12,584 bases of DNA, taken from contig CAYTTC010000096.1 of the NCBI GenBank assembly GCA_964440525.1, positions 1 through 12,584 of the forward strand, in the 5' to 3' direction. The notes beneath the pieces were generated by a model. That model did no database searches, was not told the DNA's origin, and saw only the letters and a list, made by a program, of their open reading frames with translations. How positions within the stretch are numbered: position 1 is the stretch's first letter; each line of letters starts with the position of its first letter. Positions 12,534-12,584 of this stretch are shown here, piece by piece. This DNA comes from DASWJZ01 sp964440525 (lineage in GTDB: Bacteria; Pseudomonadota; Alphaproteobacteria; Rhizobiales; Afifellaceae). The translations under genes were made by a program, and so were the position numbers.

Positions 12534-12584
12534 TGCTCGCCCTCGATTGATTCCGTCTCAGTGCCGGCGCGGGTGAGTATCATC
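12530..12584 (-). CDS. 3' end of an upstream phage-module gene, cut by the window edge
   Basis: The minus-strand frame entering from the right edge encodes ILTRAGTETESIEGEQ and stops with a TGA (12530-12532) that overlaps the ATG of the terminase small-subunit gene. The ATGA junction and shared direction suggest coupled translation. Only about 17 residues are visible, so no family can be given. Confidence 0.35.
   Translation of the reverse strand, partial: MILTRAGTETESIEGEQ

Overview
The window looks like a high-GC alphaproteobacterium, most likely from the order Hyphomicrobiales (Bradyrhizobium/Nitrobacter/Afipia-like). The reasons are the strong GC-rich codon bias, the CcdA/TlpA/SCO/DUF411 gene set, a MucR/Ros-family regulator, and a small 'CxxC...TGWVCEEH...CGCGG' protein of a type I associate with rhizobial genomes. 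It reads as an accessory region with three parts. All family assignments come from reading the translated sequence; no database search was run.

Part 1 (221-7515, all + strand) is a compact run of thirteen genes for copper handling and thiol redox chemistry in the cell envelope. In order they encode: a small secreted Cys/Met protein; a CcmG/DsbE-type thioredoxin; a TlpA-type thioredoxin; a Cys-bearing two-helix membrane protein; a Met-rich secreted peptide; a SCO1/SenC copper chaperone; an Asp-box (BNR) beta-propeller; a c-type cytochrome; a DUF411 metal-binding protein; a ScsC-like DsbA-family protein; the CcdA transmembrane electron carrier; a Cys-rich PCYCGC-like protein; and a 37-residue Met-rich membrane peptide too short for ordinary gene callers. 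Four adjacent genes (702-2657) are joined by ATGA stop/start overlaps. The likely logic is that CcdA passes electrons across the membrane to the CXXC proteins, which keep the Cys ligands of SCO, DUF411 and the other metal-binding proteins reduced for copper transfer or detoxification. No copper ATPase, multicopper oxidase or oxidase subunit lies in the window, so the final target is unknown.

Part 2 (about 7520-10979) is mosaic. It holds a possible TetR C-terminal scrap and the 3' stump of a serine recombinase gene (both - strand), a small zinc-ribbon-like ORF, a 600-residue radical SAM protein with an N-terminal B12-binding-like domain (+), and a complete serine recombinase gene (-). The stump and the complete recombinase are in the same orientation and bracket the small ORF and radical SAM gene. 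A 14-base direct repeat lies at the 3' end of each. A perfect 12-base inverted repeat abuts the start codon of the complete recombinase.

Part 3 (about 10980-12584) starts with a less GC-rich spacer and a MucR/Ros-family regulator in which Asp occupies the usual second zinc-ligand Cys position. It then holds a decayed phage packaging module on the - strand: an intact terminase-small-subunit-like gene, only the C-terminal stump of the large terminase with two apparent homopolymer frameshifts, and the tail of one more gene at the window edge.
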